Origin: CAYMAZ01 sp964526285
Lineage (GTDB): Bacteria; Bacteroidota; Bacteroidia; Bacteroidales; DTU049
Assembly: GCA_964526285.1 (NCBI GenBank)
Contig: CAZGIW010000005.1
Span: forward strand, 28,770 to 92,769
Length of the DNA: 64,000 nt
Direction of reading: 5' to 3'
Shown here: piece after piece, positions 52,371 to 62,462 of the stretch
Layout: the number at the start of each line of letters is the position of its first letter
Numbering within the stretch: position 1 is the first letter of the stretch
The notes under the pieces: generated by a model
Seen by the model: only the letters and a program-made list of their open reading frames with translations
Database searches by the model: none
Told to the model about the DNA's origin: nothing
Position numbers and translations under genes: made by a program

Positions 52371-52430
52371 AAAACATCGCAATACATCGCAATACATCGT
52401 AATACATCGCAATACATCGCAAAACATCGC
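52371..52430. repeat. Six 10-bp tandem repeats
   Basis: AA(T/A)ACATCG(C/T) occurs six times in a row, with variation only at positions three and ten. Ten base pairs is one helical turn, so all copies face the same side of the DNA. Confidence 0.95.
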
Positions 52431-52638
52431 AGTGTGGCACTCACCACAAGCGTCAGATTTCGGAAAATGAAGCTCCGGAGTTCAGCATGCATAGTATGGC
52501 AACTGTATAACTGAGGCCACTCAGACAAGTATATTGCAATACTGAGCAGTACAATAATGTTAATTTATTCATACGCTAATACGTTCTTTTTTTCACAGGA
52601 ATTGGTTTTTTTTCTAAATTCGTAAAAAATTTTAAATT

Positions 52639-53253
52639 ATGAAAAAGCAGGTTTTATTGGTTTTGATAATTATGACAGGAATTACACTCCATGGGCAAAT
52701 TTTTCTCGGTGGTTTTAAGGGTGGTATCTGTGGCAGCCAGGTATCTGGAGACAGACTAAGTGGTTTTGATAAATTCGGAATTCATGGTGGTTTATATGCT
52801 GGTTTGTCTGTGAGTGAAAAATCAAGAGTTCAGCTTGAAATGTCATATGTTCAGAAGGGAAGCCGCCAAAACCCCAAGCCCGACAGAGGAATTTACGGTT
52901 CCTATATTCTTAAGCTTAATTATATTGAATTACCTTTGATGTTTGTTTGGAGAGGAAACTCCTTTCTGGAGTTGGAAGGTGGTTTATCCTATGGATATCT
53001 CATGAGAAACACAGATGTTGAATATGATGAAAACGGACTATTGCCTGGGATGACTCCTTTTAGAAAATATGATATTTCATTGCAGCTTGGGCTCAATTAT
53101 CTGCTGAGTGAAAGTTTTATGATTAATTTCAGGCTGAATAATTCAATTTTACCCATAAGAGAACATGCTGGCGGAGCCACTTATTTGCTAAATCTTGGAC
53201 AATACAACACCGTTTTAATGCTGGGTGTAAATTATTTGTTTGGACAGGATTAG
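52639..53253 (+). CDS. PorT-like outer-membrane beta-barrel protein
   Basis: A 204-residue protein with signal peptide (MKKQVLLVLIIMTGITLHGQ). The barrel-like body starts GGFKGGICGSQVSGDRLSGF and continues LYAGLSVSEKSRVQLEMSYVQKGS, YIELPLMFVWRG, LQLGLNYLL, typical of the small PorT-type outer-membrane barrels common in Bacteroidota. It probably does not belong to the secretion machinery itself. Its stop overlaps the convergent gltX stop by four bases. Confidence 0.8.
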   Translation: MKKQVLLVLIIMTGITLHGQIFLGGFKGGICGSQVSGDRLSGFDKFGIHGGLYAGLSVSEKSRVQLEMSYVQKGSRQNPKPDRGIYGSYILKLNYIELPLMFVWRGNSFLELEGGLSYGYLMRNTDVEYDENGLLPGMTPFRKYDISLQLGLNYLLSESFMINFRLNNSILPIREHAGGATYLLNLGQYNTVLMLGVNYLFGQD

Positions 53254-54743
53254 ACTCTTGTTGCAAGCTTTTTTATTCTGCTGACTGATTCCTGTTGTCC
53301 AAGTACACAAATGATATCTGCAATCCCAATGCCCTGATTTGTTCCGGTTAGTGCAACACGCAACAAATTAAATACCTTGCCCATGGGAATTTCATTGTCA
53401 TGAAGATATTGTTTCATGCCGGATTCAATTGTGTCAGTTTCCCAGACTGTCAATCCTGTGAGCAGATGGGCAACATCATTCAGCCAATTTGACGATTGTT
53501 CTGTTTTATGTTTGTTAATTACCTCCTGGTTGTATGATTCAGGAGCAATAAAAAAGTAAGAAGCATGTTGCCAGAATTCAGACAGCAATGTCATTCGGTC
53601 TCTGATTTTTTCCACAACAGTTTTCAGAAAAGACTCATCTGCAGTTCCACCGTTTTCTTTTATAATATTTAAAAAGCATTCCAAATATTCTGAAAGATTT
53701 GCATTCAGCATGTATTGATGATTGAACCATTTTGTTTTTTCAGGGTCAAATTTTGCTCCTGATTTTTGCACTTTTTCAAGTGAAAATTCTTCAATCAATT
53801 CATTAATTGTGAAAATTTCCTTCACAGTTCCGGGATTCCATCCCAGCAAAGCAAGCATATTCACAAATGCATCGGGCAAATAGCCCCATTCACGATATCC
53901 CTTTGAAATCTCACCTGATTCCGGATCAGTCCAGTCGCAGGGAAACACAGGAAATCCCATTTTGTCACCATCTCTTTTGTTTAGTTTTCCATTTCCCTGA
54001 GGCTTGAGAATGAGCGGAAGATGTGCAAACTGTGGAGGATTCCATCCCAGATACTCATAAAGCAAAACATGAAGCGGAGCAGAAGGAAGCCATTCTTCAC
54101 CTCTGATAACATGCGATATCTGCATCAAATGGTCATCAACGATATTTGCAAGATGATACGTGGGTAATCCGTCAGATTTGAAAATCACTTTATCGTCAAG
54201 TAGGTTTGAGTCAAACTCAACATCTCCCCTGATAAGATCATTCACAATAATTTGTCTGTTTTCAGGAATTTTAATTCTTATTACATATGGCTGGCCTGAT
54301 TCAATTTTTTTCTGAACTTCATCTGCTGTCATGGATAAGCTATTCTTCATTGATGGCCTTGAGTTCACATCATACTGAAAGTTGGAATTTTCAGTACGCA
54401 TTATTTCAAGCTCTTCAGCTGTGTCAAATGCATAGTATGCCTTTTGTTCTTCAATTAATTGCTTTGTATAACGAATATAAATTTCTTTTCTTTCAGATTG
54501 TCTGTATGGGCCAAATGCACCACCCACATGGGGGCCTTCGTCAAATTCAAGTCCGCACCAGTTGAGAGCATCAATAATATACTCTTCTGCACCTTTGACA
54601 AAACGCTGTCTGTCTGTATCCTCAATTCGCAATATAAACGAACCATTGTTTTGTCTTGCAAAAAGATAATTAAATAAAGCTGTGCGAACTCCTCCAATAT
54701 GCAGAGGACCTGTGGGACTGGGTGCAAATCTGACTCTAACCAT
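53250..54743 (-). CDS. gltX: Glutamyl-tRNA synthetase
   Basis: A 497-residue class I synthetase. HIGH-type motif PSPTGPLHIGGVRTALFNYL is at the N-terminus, then FILRIEDTDRQRF, the YHLANIVDDHLMQISHVIRGEEWL region and the KMSKS-equivalent KLNKRDG. It charges tRNA-Glu (and possibly tRNA-Gln in organisms using the transamidation route). A promoter-like CAAAATTA/CAA pair (minus strand) lies upstream. Confidence 0.97.
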   Translation of the reverse strand: MVRVRFAPSPTGPLHIGGVRTALFNYLFARQNNGSFILRIEDTDRQRFVKGAEEYIIDALNWCGLEFDEGPHVGGAFGPYRQSERKEIYIRYTKQLIEEQKAYYAFDTAEELEIMRTENSNFQYDVNSRPSMKNSLSMTADEVQKKIESGQPYVIRIKIPENRQIIVNDLIRGDVEFDSNLLDDKVIFKSDGLPTYHLANIVDDHLMQISHVIRGEEWLPSAPLHVLLYEYLGWNPPQFAHLPLILKPQGNGKLNKRDGDKMGFPVFPCDWTDPESGEISKGYREWGYLPDAFVNMLALLGWNPGTVKEIFTINELIEEFSLEKVQKSGAKFDPEKTKWFNHQYMLNANLSEYLECFLNIIKENGGTADESFLKTVVEKIRDRMTLLSEFWQHASYFFIAPESYNQEVINKHKTEQSSNWLNDVAHLLTGLTVWETDTIESGMKQYLHDNEIPMGKVFNLLRVALTGTNQGIGIADIICVLGQQESVSRIKKLATRV

Positions 54744-54767
54744 AATATGAATTTATAAAACGGATTG

Positions 54768-54796
54768 CAAAATTACGAAATTAAGGGGAATACCAA
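54768..54796 (-). promoter_or_regulatory. Candidate gltX promoter
   Basis: Minus strand TAATTTTG (54775-54768) with TTG 18 bases upstream (54796-54794), 25 bases before the gltX ATG. Confidence 0.55.
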
Positions 54797-54881
54797 AGGA
54801 AACGGTTTCCTTTTTAATTAATCAGTTACTTAAATTGTAAATAATCCTTACTATTTTTGCAATATTAATTGTGGGGGTAAT

Positions 54882-56702
54882 TTGAATCATAATTTTGACA
54901 GCAGGTACAGAGTTTTTATCGGACTGTTTGTTCTGAGTGGTTTGGTATTATTATTTAGACTTTTTTTTATTCAGGTGCTTGATGATTCTTACAAAAAATC
55001 AGCTGACAGAAATGTGCTTCGTTATATTTATCAGTATCCTGCAAGAGGTTTGATTTATGACAGAGATGGTGAATTGCTTGTTTATAATGTTGCCACTTTT
55101 GATTTGATGGTGACACCCAGACATGTCAGAGAGTTTGATACACTTGCTTTTTGCAATCTCACAGGAATTGAAAAGGAAGAATATATAAAACGGCTGGAAA
55201 AAGCCAAAACATACAGCAGGTATATTCCAAGTGTTATATTATCTCATCTTTCACAAGAGCAATATATTACAATTCAGGAGCAGATCTATCAGTTTCCCGG
55301 ACATTTTGTACAAACCAGGTCAGTGAGAAGATATCCCAAAATCATTGCAGCACATACACTTGGCTATATAGGGGAAGCCTCACCAAAAGTCATTGAAGAA
55401 AATCCATATTACAGACCGGGAGACTATATAGGAATCAGTGGTGTTGAAAAATCATATGAGGAAGAATTAAGAGGAAAAAAGGGATTGCGAATTATCATGG
55501 TTGATGTGCACAACAGGGAAATGGGGAGTTATGAGAATGGAAAATTTGACTATGACCCTGTTCCCGGACATGATTTATTTCTTTCAATAGATGCTGATTT
55601 GCAGGCATACGGAGAACTGCTGATGCAGAATAAGCGCGGAGGAATTGTTGCCATTGAGCCCGAAACAGGAGAAATACTGGCAAGTGTAACAAGTCCAACC
55701 TACGATCCAAATTTGCTGGTGGGCAACGAACGTGGAAACAATTATATGAAACTGGTTGAGGATTCTGAGAATAATCCTTTGTTTAACAGGGCTGTAATGA
55801 CCAGATATCCTCCGGGAAGCACATTTAAAATTGTAAGCGGAATTGCAGCACTTGAGGAGGGAATCATAAAAGAAAATACTTCATATGGGTGTGGGGGTGG
55901 CTATAATTTGGGAAATCATATAATTGGCTGCCACGGACATCCTTCTCCCCTACAGCTGAAAGAAGCAATAGCTTATTCCTGTAACACCTATTTTTGCTGG
56001 GTTTTTAAACACTTTGTTGATAATCCAAAATTTGCATCTTCACAGGAAGGGTATTTAAGATGGAAAGAATATGTCAATAGTTTGGGTTTTGGAGTTACTG
56101 TTGGAACTGATTTTCCAAATGAACTGCCAGGGCTGATTCCGGATGTAGAGTTTTACAATCAGCGTGTTAACAGAACCAACTGGAGAGCAAATTCTATAAT
56201 GTCGGTTGCAATCGGTCAGGGTGAAGTTGGAGCTACTCCTCTTCAACTGGCAAATTTCACTGCAATTATTGCTAACGGAGGCTGGTATATTCCCCCTCAC
56301 ATTGTTAGGGCTGTTGGAAATGCTGAAACACCAAATCCAAAATACAGAGAAAAAGTGCAAACAATGGTGGGTGAAGAAACATGCCGTGTGTTTGCTGAAG
56401 GCATGAGAATGGTTGTCACTATGGGCACTGCACGAAATGCGCATATTGATGGAATTGATGTGTGTGGAAAAACAGGAACAGCCCAGGATCCTCCCCGTAA
56501 AAATCATTCAGTTTTCATTGCATTTGCTCCCATGAATAATCCAAAAATTGCCATCGCTGTTTTAATTGAAAATTCAGGAGCTGGTTCTGAGTGGGCTGCG
56601 CCAATAGCAAGTTTGATGATCGAAAAGTATCTGAAAGGGGAAGTAAAAAGAAAAGATGTGGAACATTTTATTATTAACTCTAATTTGCTCAATAAATGGT
56701 AG
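54882..56702 (+). CDS. mrdA: Penicillin-binding protein 2 (elongation transpeptidase)
   Basis: A 606-residue protein: N-terminal membrane helix (VFIGLFVLSGLVLLFRLFF), PBP dimerisation domain (ARGLIYDRDGELLVYNVATFD) and transpeptidase domain with SxxK in PPGSTFKIV, SxN in YSCNTYF and KTG in CGKTGTAQDPP. It cross-links peptidoglycan during rod elongation together with RodA, encoded next. It starts at a TTG; no in-frame ATG fits better. A TATTTTTG (54852-54859) could be its -7 element. Confidence 0.96.
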   Translation: MNHNFDSRYRVFIGLFVLSGLVLLFRLFFIQVLDDSYKKSADRNVLRYIYQYPARGLIYDRDGELLVYNVATFDLMVTPRHVREFDTLAFCNLTGIEKEEYIKRLEKAKTYSRYIPSVILSHLSQEQYITIQEQIYQFPGHFVQTRSVRRYPKIIAAHTLGYIGEASPKVIEENPYYRPGDYIGISGVEKSYEEELRGKKGLRIIMVDVHNREMGSYENGKFDYDPVPGHDLFLSIDADLQAYGELLMQNKRGGIVAIEPETGEILASVTSPTYDPNLLVGNERGNNYMKLVEDSENNPLFNRAVMTRYPPGSTFKIVSGIAALEEGIIKENTSYGCGGGYNLGNHIIGCHGHPSPLQLKEAIAYSCNTYFCWVFKHFVDNPKFASSQEGYLRWKEYVNSLGFGVTVGTDFPNELPGLIPDVEFYNQRVNRTNWRANSIMSVAIGQGEVGATPLQLANFTAIIANGGWYIPPHIVRAVGNAETPNPKYREKVQTMVGEETCRVFAEGMRMVVTMGTARNAHIDGIDVCGKTGTAQDPPRKNHSVFIAFAPMNNPKIAIAVLIENSGAGSEWAAPIASLMIEKYLKGEVKRKDVEHFIINSNLLNKW

Positions 56703-57967
56703 ATAAGGAATACAAAATGAGCGTTAGAAAAATTGACTGGTTGCTAATTCTTGTCTATCTGCTTATGGTTGCATGGGGATGGGGTAATATATTTTCTACC
56801 GAATTTATTGATAGTGAAGAATTTAAATTGGTTGATTTTTCCCATAATTATGGAAGACAAATGTTCTGGATTATTTTGTCACTTTCTTTGGCTTTTATAA
56901 TTATGCTCATTGACGTAAGAATTTTTACAACATTTTCATATGGTATTTTTGGAACTATTATATTTGTTCTTCTCGTTGTCCTGGTTGCAGGTAAAGAAAT
57001 TTCAGGATCACGTTCCTGGCTGATTTTAAGTGATAATCTCAGAATTCAACCTTCAGAATTGGCCAAGGTGGGTGTTGCCCTTGCCATTGCCAAATATCTC
57101 AGTCAGCCGCTGCGGTCTCTTGGCCAGCGAAAACATCAACTCTATTCAATTGCCATCATTGCCATTCCTGCGTTATTGGTTTTGTTACAAAAAGATACAG
57201 GAACAGCCATTGTGTTTCTTGCTTTTTTTCTAGTGTTTTATCGTGAAGGATGGCCATCTTCATTGTATATTGCTGTTTTATGGCTCGCCTTTTTGTTTAT
57301 TCTTACTCTTATTGTGAATAATTATATCCTTATCGGAATTATTATGACACTTATGTTTGTGTTGTCAGGAATCATGCATAAAAACAGAAAACTTGTTTAT
57401 ACTATGCTCGTGGTTGCTGTAATATCATCTGTTTATGTTATTAGTGTAAATTATTTCTTTGACCAGGTGTTACGACAACATCAGAAAGACAGAATTATGA
57501 TTCTGCTGGGAAAAGAAGTTGATCCTCAGGGAATCGGCTATAATATTAATCAGTCATTAATTGCCATTGGCTCAGGTGGAACAACAGGAAAGGGCTTTAT
57601 GAATGGTACACAGACAAAATTTAATTTTGTGCCCGAACAAAGCACTGACTTTATCTTTTGTACAATTGGAGAAGAATTTGGTTTTATGGGAAGCTTTGTA
57701 TTGATAGGATTATTTTTATTACTACTTATTCGGATAATAATTCTTTCAGAAAAGCAAAGGTCTGCATATTCGCGTATTTATGGCTATGCACTTGCTTCTG
57801 TATTGTTTTTTCATTTTTTTGTCAATATTGCAATGACAGTGAACCTTGTTCCGGTTATAGGAATTCCGCTTCCTTTTTTCAGCTACGGAGGTTCTTCTTT
57901 ATTATCGTTTACAATGTTGTTGTTTATTTTTATCAAACTGAACACCAAACGCTATGATGTAATTTGA
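56696..57967 (+). CDS. rodA: RodA, SEDS-family peptidoglycan glycosyltransferase
   Basis: A 423-residue polytopic membrane protein with about ten helices. Motifs: GSRSWLILSDNLRIQPSELAKVG, a KDTGTAIVF loop, and the C-terminal VTMNLVPVIGIPLPFFSYGGSS-like signature (here AMTVNLVPVIGIPLPFFSYG). SEDS proteins polymerise lipid II with their partner PBP2. The gene overlaps mrdA by seven bases; a second ATG at 56717 is an alternative start. Confidence 0.95.
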   Translation: MVDKEYKMSVRKIDWLLILVYLLMVAWGWGNIFSTEFIDSEEFKLVDFSHNYGRQMFWIILSLSLAFIIMLIDVRIFTTFSYGIFGTIIFVLLVVLVAGKEISGSRSWLILSDNLRIQPSELAKVGVALAIAKYLSQPLRSLGQRKHQLYSIAIIAIPALLVLLQKDTGTAIVFLAFFLVFYREGWPSSLYIAVLWLAFLFILTLIVNNYILIGIIMTLMFVLSGIMHKNRKLVYTMLVVAVISSVYVISVNYFFDQVLRQHQKDRIMILLGKEVDPQGIGYNINQSLIAIGSGGTTGKGFMNGTQTKFNFVPEQSTDFIFCTIGEEFGFMGSFVLIGLFLLLLIRIIILSEKQRSAYSRIYGYALASVLFFHFFVNIAMTVNLVPVIGIPLPFFSYGGSSLLSFTMLLFIFIKLNTKRYDVI

Positions 57968-57977
57968 TGGTGATTAA

Positions 57978-58008
57978 TTGGTGAGCAGTTACGAAATGTG
58001 TAATTTTG
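57978..58008 (+). promoter_or_regulatory. Candidate mnmA promoter
   Basis: TTG (57978-57980), 20 bases, then TAATTTTG (58001-58008): an ideal Bacteroidota-type promoter, with the GTG start 19 bases downstream. Confidence 0.65.
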
Positions 58009-58026
58009 TAAAAAAATTAGTTCGCA

Positions 58027-59121
58027 GTGTCAAAAAAGAAGGTTTTATTAGCCATGAGCGGAGGTCTTGACAGTAGCATTGCTGCAATGTTGCTGTTGGA
58101 ACAAGGCTATGAACTTGTGGGTGCCACATTCAGAACATGGGATTATATCTCTGAAAGTTGTTTGAACAAAAACACCGGTTGTTGTAGTATTGAAGCCATT
58201 GGAGATGCAGCCGCATTTGCTGAAAGTCTTGGGTTTTCTCATCATGTGCTTGACCTGAGAAACGAATTCAGAAATGTGGTTATTTCAAATTTTGTCAAAT
58301 CATACGTTGGCGGTACAACCCCAAATCCTTGTGTAATTTGCAATGCATATATTAAATGGGGGCTAATGCTTGATTTTGCCCATAATCAAGGATGTGATTT
58401 TATTGCCACCGGACATTATGCTGGTATCAGACAATATGGAGACAGGTTTGTACTCATAAATGCAGTTGACAATGCCAAAGATCAAACTTATTTTTTGTGG
58501 CAACTCACATCAGAACAGCTCAGCAAAACATTATTTCCGCTTCATGGACTTAGTAAAGAAAAGGTTAGAAAAATTGCTTTTGATGAAGGGCTGGTTTCGC
58601 TTTCAAAAAAAAGAGAAAGTCAGGAAATCTGCTTTATTCCTGATAATAACTATTCCGGTTTTATTCAAAAAGAATTTTCAACGGAAGTGAAAGACATAGG
58701 AAACGGAGATGTTTTGGATGCTTCCGGAAAAATCATTGGCAAACACAAAGGATATTTCAATTATACAATTGGTCAGCGCAAAGGATTGGGAGTGGCTGTT
58801 GGACGCCCGGTCTATGTTACAGCAATTGACTCTTTCAGAAATACAATTACAATAGGAGATAAGGAAGATCTTTTAACACAAGAAATTATGGTTGAGGATA
58901 TGAATCTGAACAAGTTTGAGGAGATCCCCAATGAATTTAGTGCTGACGTGAAAATTCGATATAATACCCACAGAGTGAGTGCAAGAATTAAAAAATTGAA
59001 AAATGGATGTGTTGTGAAGTTTGATACACCTGTTTCAGCTGCAACCCCGGGTCAGTCAGCTGTGTTTTATCAGGGTGATGAATGTATTGGAGGAGGTGTT
59101 ATTTGCAATTCTTTGAAGTAG
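58027..59121 (+). CDS. mnmA: tRNA 2-thiouridylase
   Basis: A 364-residue enzyme that thiolates U34 of tRNA-Lys, -Glu and -Gln. PP-loop AMSGGLDSSIAAMLL is at the N-terminus, catalytic Cys in TPNPCVICNAYIKWG, DQTYFLWQL, second Cys in RESQEICFIPD and NYTIGQRKGLGVAVGRPVYV. It starts at GTG 58027 (MSKKKVLLAMSGG). It stands alone between rodA and the sensor kinase gene. Confidence 0.95.
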   Translation: MSKKKVLLAMSGGLDSSIAAMLLLEQGYELVGATFRTWDYISESCLNKNTGCCSIEAIGDAAAFAESLGFSHHVLDLRNEFRNVVISNFVKSYVGGTTPNPCVICNAYIKWGLMLDFAHNQGCDFIATGHYAGIRQYGDRFVLINAVDNAKDQTYFLWQLTSEQLSKTLFPLHGLSKEKVRKIAFDEGLVSLSKKRESQEICFIPDNNYSGFIQKEFSTEVKDIGNGDVLDASGKIIGKHKGYFNYTIGQRKGLGVAVGRPVYVTAIDSFRNTITIGDKEDLLTQEIMVEDMNLNKFEEIPNEFSADVKIRYNTHRVSARIKKLKNGCVVKFDTPVSAATPGQSAVFYQGDECIGGGVICNSLK

Positions 59122-59267
59122 TACAATTTTTTCTGATTTACTTCTTGCCATTTTCTTTTTTTATGATACCGTTATCTTTAGAAAAGGTTTTTTTTTACTT
59201 AATTATCGTTTTTCTTTATTAATTTTAGTGCCTGAGTTAATTGCCAATTTTGTGTAACGTGCTTTAT

Positions 59268-62200
59268 ATGAAGAGATCAGGTTTATTTGTGCTTTTTTTT
59301 ATTATGACAATTTCCTTGTCATCTCAAATATATAATGATCTTCATTTTGACACTTACAGCACAGAATACGTCAAAGTCCAGAAAGGATTGTCTCAAAATT
59401 CAATCATTTGTATGCTGGAAGATGAGAATGGTTTTTTGTGGATTGGAACATGGGATGGGTTGAACAGGTTTGACGGGTATGAATTTTTGGTTTTTAAACC
59501 GGGAATAGAAACCAATACATCCAATATAAGCAATGCAACTGTCAATGCCCTGCTGAAAGATTCTGAAGGTATGATATGGGTTGGAACAGATGAAGGATTG
59601 AACTTGTTTCATCCCGAAAAAATGGAGTTCACTGTGTATTATCAAACCACACTTGATAGTTTTCAGTTGGGAGAAAACAGAATCTTATCATTGGCAGAAG
59701 GTAAAAACGGTGATATTTGGGTGGGAACCTATAATGGTCTTTATGTTTTTAACAAGGAAACACAAGAGTTTCGTTTTGTTTCTTTTCCAGCAGACCGACT
59801 AACCAAAAATCATCCGGTGGTTTTTAAACTGCATCGTAATCCTTCATCAGATTATGTGTGGGTAGGTACAAATCAGGGATTGTACAGGTTTGATATTCAC
59901 ACAGATAAATATATCAACTTTTCTCAGGATTTGCCTCTGCTGGGTAAGACTGATATAATAACTTCGGTTTTTGAAGATAGTCATCACATGCTGTGGATTG
60001 GTACTGAAAATGGGCTTTATTTAAAGAATCTCAAAAATGGAAAATACGAATACTTCACATTTTCAAATTCAGTTTTAAAATCAAACCATATCCTGAGTTT
60101 TGTGGAAGATCAACATGGCAATGTATGGATTGGAACAATGGGAGGTGGGATTGTTATTTATGACCCCAATCAAATGAAATTACATGTTTTTGGCAATTCT
60201 GATCAGTTGTATGGTGGCCTTTCAAATGATTATATTTACTCAATTCTTCAGACAAGCAATGGCTCAATTTGGATTGGAACGTGGAGAGGATTAAATAAAT
60301 TTACTCCCGGACAGTTTCGGTTTACTCATATTTCATTCGGACAGGGAATAAATTCTTTAAATTCCAATATGGTTTGGTCATTTCTTGAAGCTGATCAAAA
60401 TACGATTTGGGTTGGAACTGAAAACGGCATCAATGTATATTATAAAAATGACGGAAGAATTTATTACATAACAAAAGACACAGAGCATCCTTTAAGGCTG
60501 AGGAGCAATAAAATAAGAGCAACCATGAAGGATAGCAGAGGCAGATTCTGGATTGGTTCATTTGATGAGGGAGTTGTGTGTTATGATCCGGTGAGTTATA
60601 AAAACATTCACTATTATCCCTCAAATTCCCACATGAATCATTTACTTGCAGGAAATAGTGTTTGGTCAATAGCAGAGGATCAGGCTGACAGCACTGTCTG
60701 GATTGCCACAAACAATGGATTGTCAAGAATTATGCAAAACGGAGATGCAATTCATTATTATCACAATCCGTCTGACCCTAATTCCATTAGTCAGAATGAG
60801 GTTTACTGGGTTATTTGTGATAGCAAAAAAACCATATGGGTGGCTTCTTTCAGTGGAGTTGATATATATAATCGTGAGAATGATAATTTTGTTAAATTTG
60901 AAACAATTGTATCAAATGAAAACAAACTAAAGACCAATCGGATTCTTTCTTTATTTGAAGATTCATCAGGCAACATATGGATTGCCACAATGGGAGAAGG
61001 TGTATCCAGATTTAATCCGGTTACCGGAGAACTGATTACACTGACAACCAACGATGGTTTGGCAAACAATACTGCTTACAATTTTGTAGAAGATTATCAG
61101 GGTAATATATGGATTACTACAAATCAGGGCATTTCAAAGGTGAATGCAGAGAACTTGAATATTTGGAATTTTGATGTGCGTGATGGAGTGCAGGGGCATG
61201 AATTTAATCTTGGAGCTGTGGGAAAATTAACAACAGGTGAAATTGTGATGGGCGGAATGAATGGATTTAATATTTTTAATCCTGAAATGCTTATTGAAAA
61301 TGACTATGACCCCAAAATATTTATTACACGCTTTAGTGTCTACAATGAAAAACGATATGATTTTCTGAAAGACAAAACTTCATTACATCTTGCCTGGTGG
61401 GAAAACTATTTTTCTTTTGAATTTGCAGCACTGGATTATGCAAATCCAAAAAAGATTAATTATGCATACCAACTTGAAGGATTTGATAATGACTGGATTT
61501 ATGTTTCATCAGACAAACGATATGCTGACTATACAAACATTCCTCCAGGCAAATATGTTTTCAGAGTAAGAGGAACAAACAGTGATGGCTTGTGGTCAGC
61601 GAATATTTTGTCAATACACATCACAGTTGCTGCACCATTTTGGAAAACAATATGGTTTAAAATCGCCACTGCGCTTTTGCTCACATTTTTAATTTGGCTT
61701 ACTGTTAACGGACAAATAAAAAAAATCAGAAAAAAACAGGAAAGTGAAAGAAAAATATTTGAATTTGAGAAAAATGTGTTTGATCTTGAACAAAAAGTAT
61801 TGCATTTGCAGATGAATCCCCATTTTTTATTTAATTCACTGAACTCAATTCAAAGTTTTATATTGAAAAACGAATCTGATCAGGCCGTACATTATCTCTC
61901 TAAGTTTTCCAATCTCATGAGACTTATTTTGCAAACAAGTCGCTCCTCACATGTGGTGGTCAGTGATGAAATTAAACTGTTGCACTATTATCTTGAAATA
62001 GAAACGCTAAGATTTGAAAATGTTTTTGAATATCAAATCAGTCTGGACCCTGATATTGATGAAGAATTTACAGCAATTCCTGCCCACATGGTGCAACCTT
62101 TAGTTGAAAATAGTATCAAGCATGGGCTGATTCATAAGAAAGGAAAGGGACATGTTTTTGTGATTTTCAAACAAAACAAAGACCATATTGAGGTAACAAT

Positions 62201-62423
62201 AGAAGACAATGGTGTTGGAAGAAAAAGAGCATCAGAAATTCAAAAAAGCAAAAAACTAGAAGTAAGTAATCAGGGGATAAAGATAACAAGGGAGCGACTT
62301 GAAATTTTCAACAAACAAAAAAATGTCCCTACATATGGAATTGAATATGTAGATTTGCATAATGAACATGGAGAGGCGTCGGGGACAAAAGTTGTTTTGA
62401 AAGTGCCGTTTATGGATGTATAA
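59268..62423 (+). CDS. Two-component-propeller sensor histidine kinase (LytS-type kinase core)
   Basis: From ATG 59268 (signal MKRSGLFVLFFIMTISLSS) about 1051 residues. Residues ~25-640 form propeller blades of the Reg_prop type (GLSQNSIICMLEDENGFLWI, WIGTWDGLNRFDG, IWVGTENGINVYY). A Y_Y_Y domain follows (FEFAALDYANPKKINYAYQL, GFDNDWIYVSS), then one membrane helix (TIWFKIATALLLTFLIWLT), a short coiled coil and a His_kinase core (LQMNPHFLFNSLNSIQSFIL) with HATPase motifs QPLVENSIKHG and IEDNGVGRKRA. The sensor is periplasmic. The partner regulator follows 39 bases later. Confidence 0.93.
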   Translation: MKRSGLFVLFFIMTISLSSQIYNDLHFDTYSTEYVKVQKGLSQNSIICMLEDENGFLWIGTWDGLNRFDGYEFLVFKPGIETNTSNISNATVNALLKDSEGMIWVGTDEGLNLFHPEKMEFTVYYQTTLDSFQLGENRILSLAEGKNGDIWVGTYNGLYVFNKETQEFRFVSFPADRLTKNHPVVFKLHRNPSSDYVWVGTNQGLYRFDIHTDKYINFSQDLPLLGKTDIITSVFEDSHHMLWIGTENGLYLKNLKNGKYEYFTFSNSVLKSNHILSFVEDQHGNVWIGTMGGGIVIYDPNQMKLHVFGNSDQLYGGLSNDYIYSILQTSNGSIWIGTWRGLNKFTPGQFRFTHISFGQGINSLNSNMVWSFLEADQNTIWVGTENGINVYYKNDGRIYYITKDTEHPLRLRSNKIRATMKDSRGRFWIGSFDEGVVCYDPVSYKNIHYYPSNSHMNHLLAGNSVWSIAEDQADSTVWIATNNGLSRIMQNGDAIHYYHNPSDPNSISQNEVYWVICDSKKTIWVASFSGVDIYNRENDNFVKFETIVSNENKLKTNRILSLFEDSSGNIWIATMGEGVSRFNPVTGELITLTTNDGLANNTAYNFVEDYQGNIWITTNQGISKVNAENLNIWNFDVRDGVQGHEFNLGAVGKLTTGEIVMGGMNGFNIFNPEMLIENDYDPKIFITRFSVYNEKRYDFLKDKTSLHLAWWENYFSFEFAALDYANPKKINYAYQLEGFDNDWIYVSSDKRYADYTNIPPGKYVFRVRGTNSDGLWSANILSIHITVAAPFWKTIWFKIATALLLTFLIWLTVNGQIKKIRKKQESERKIFEFEKNVFDLEQKVLHLQMNPHFLFNSLNSIQSFILKNESDQAVHYLSKFSNLMRLILQTSRSSHVVVSDEIKLLHYYLEIETLRFENVFEYQISLDPDIDEEFTAIPAHMVQPLVENSIKHGLIHKKGKGHVFVIFKQNKDHIEVTIEDNGVGRKRASEIQKSKKLEVSNQGIKITRERLEIFNKQKNVPTYGIEYVDLHNEHGEASGTKVVLKVPFMDV

Positions 62424-62462
62424 ATTGTTATAATTATAAATAATGTATAAAAAACGATAGCC

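Larger units (their letters stand above)
51869..52638. other. Long intergenic region with two families of short tandem repeats
   Basis: It contains the TetR promoter, the 14-bp repeat (52326-52367) and the 10-bp repeat (52371-52430). An open frame at 52245-52514 is made largely by the repeats and is not protein-like. The stretch 51960-52300 shows nothing recognisable. Confidence 0.6.

Noticed and set aside
52371..52430. Possible CRISPR array
   Set aside because: Units are 10 bases with no spacers and no cas genes nearby.
52245..52514. 89-residue open frame over the tandem repeats
   Set aside because: Its sequence is produced by the repeats (repeated QYIA and HRN phrases) and has no conserved features.
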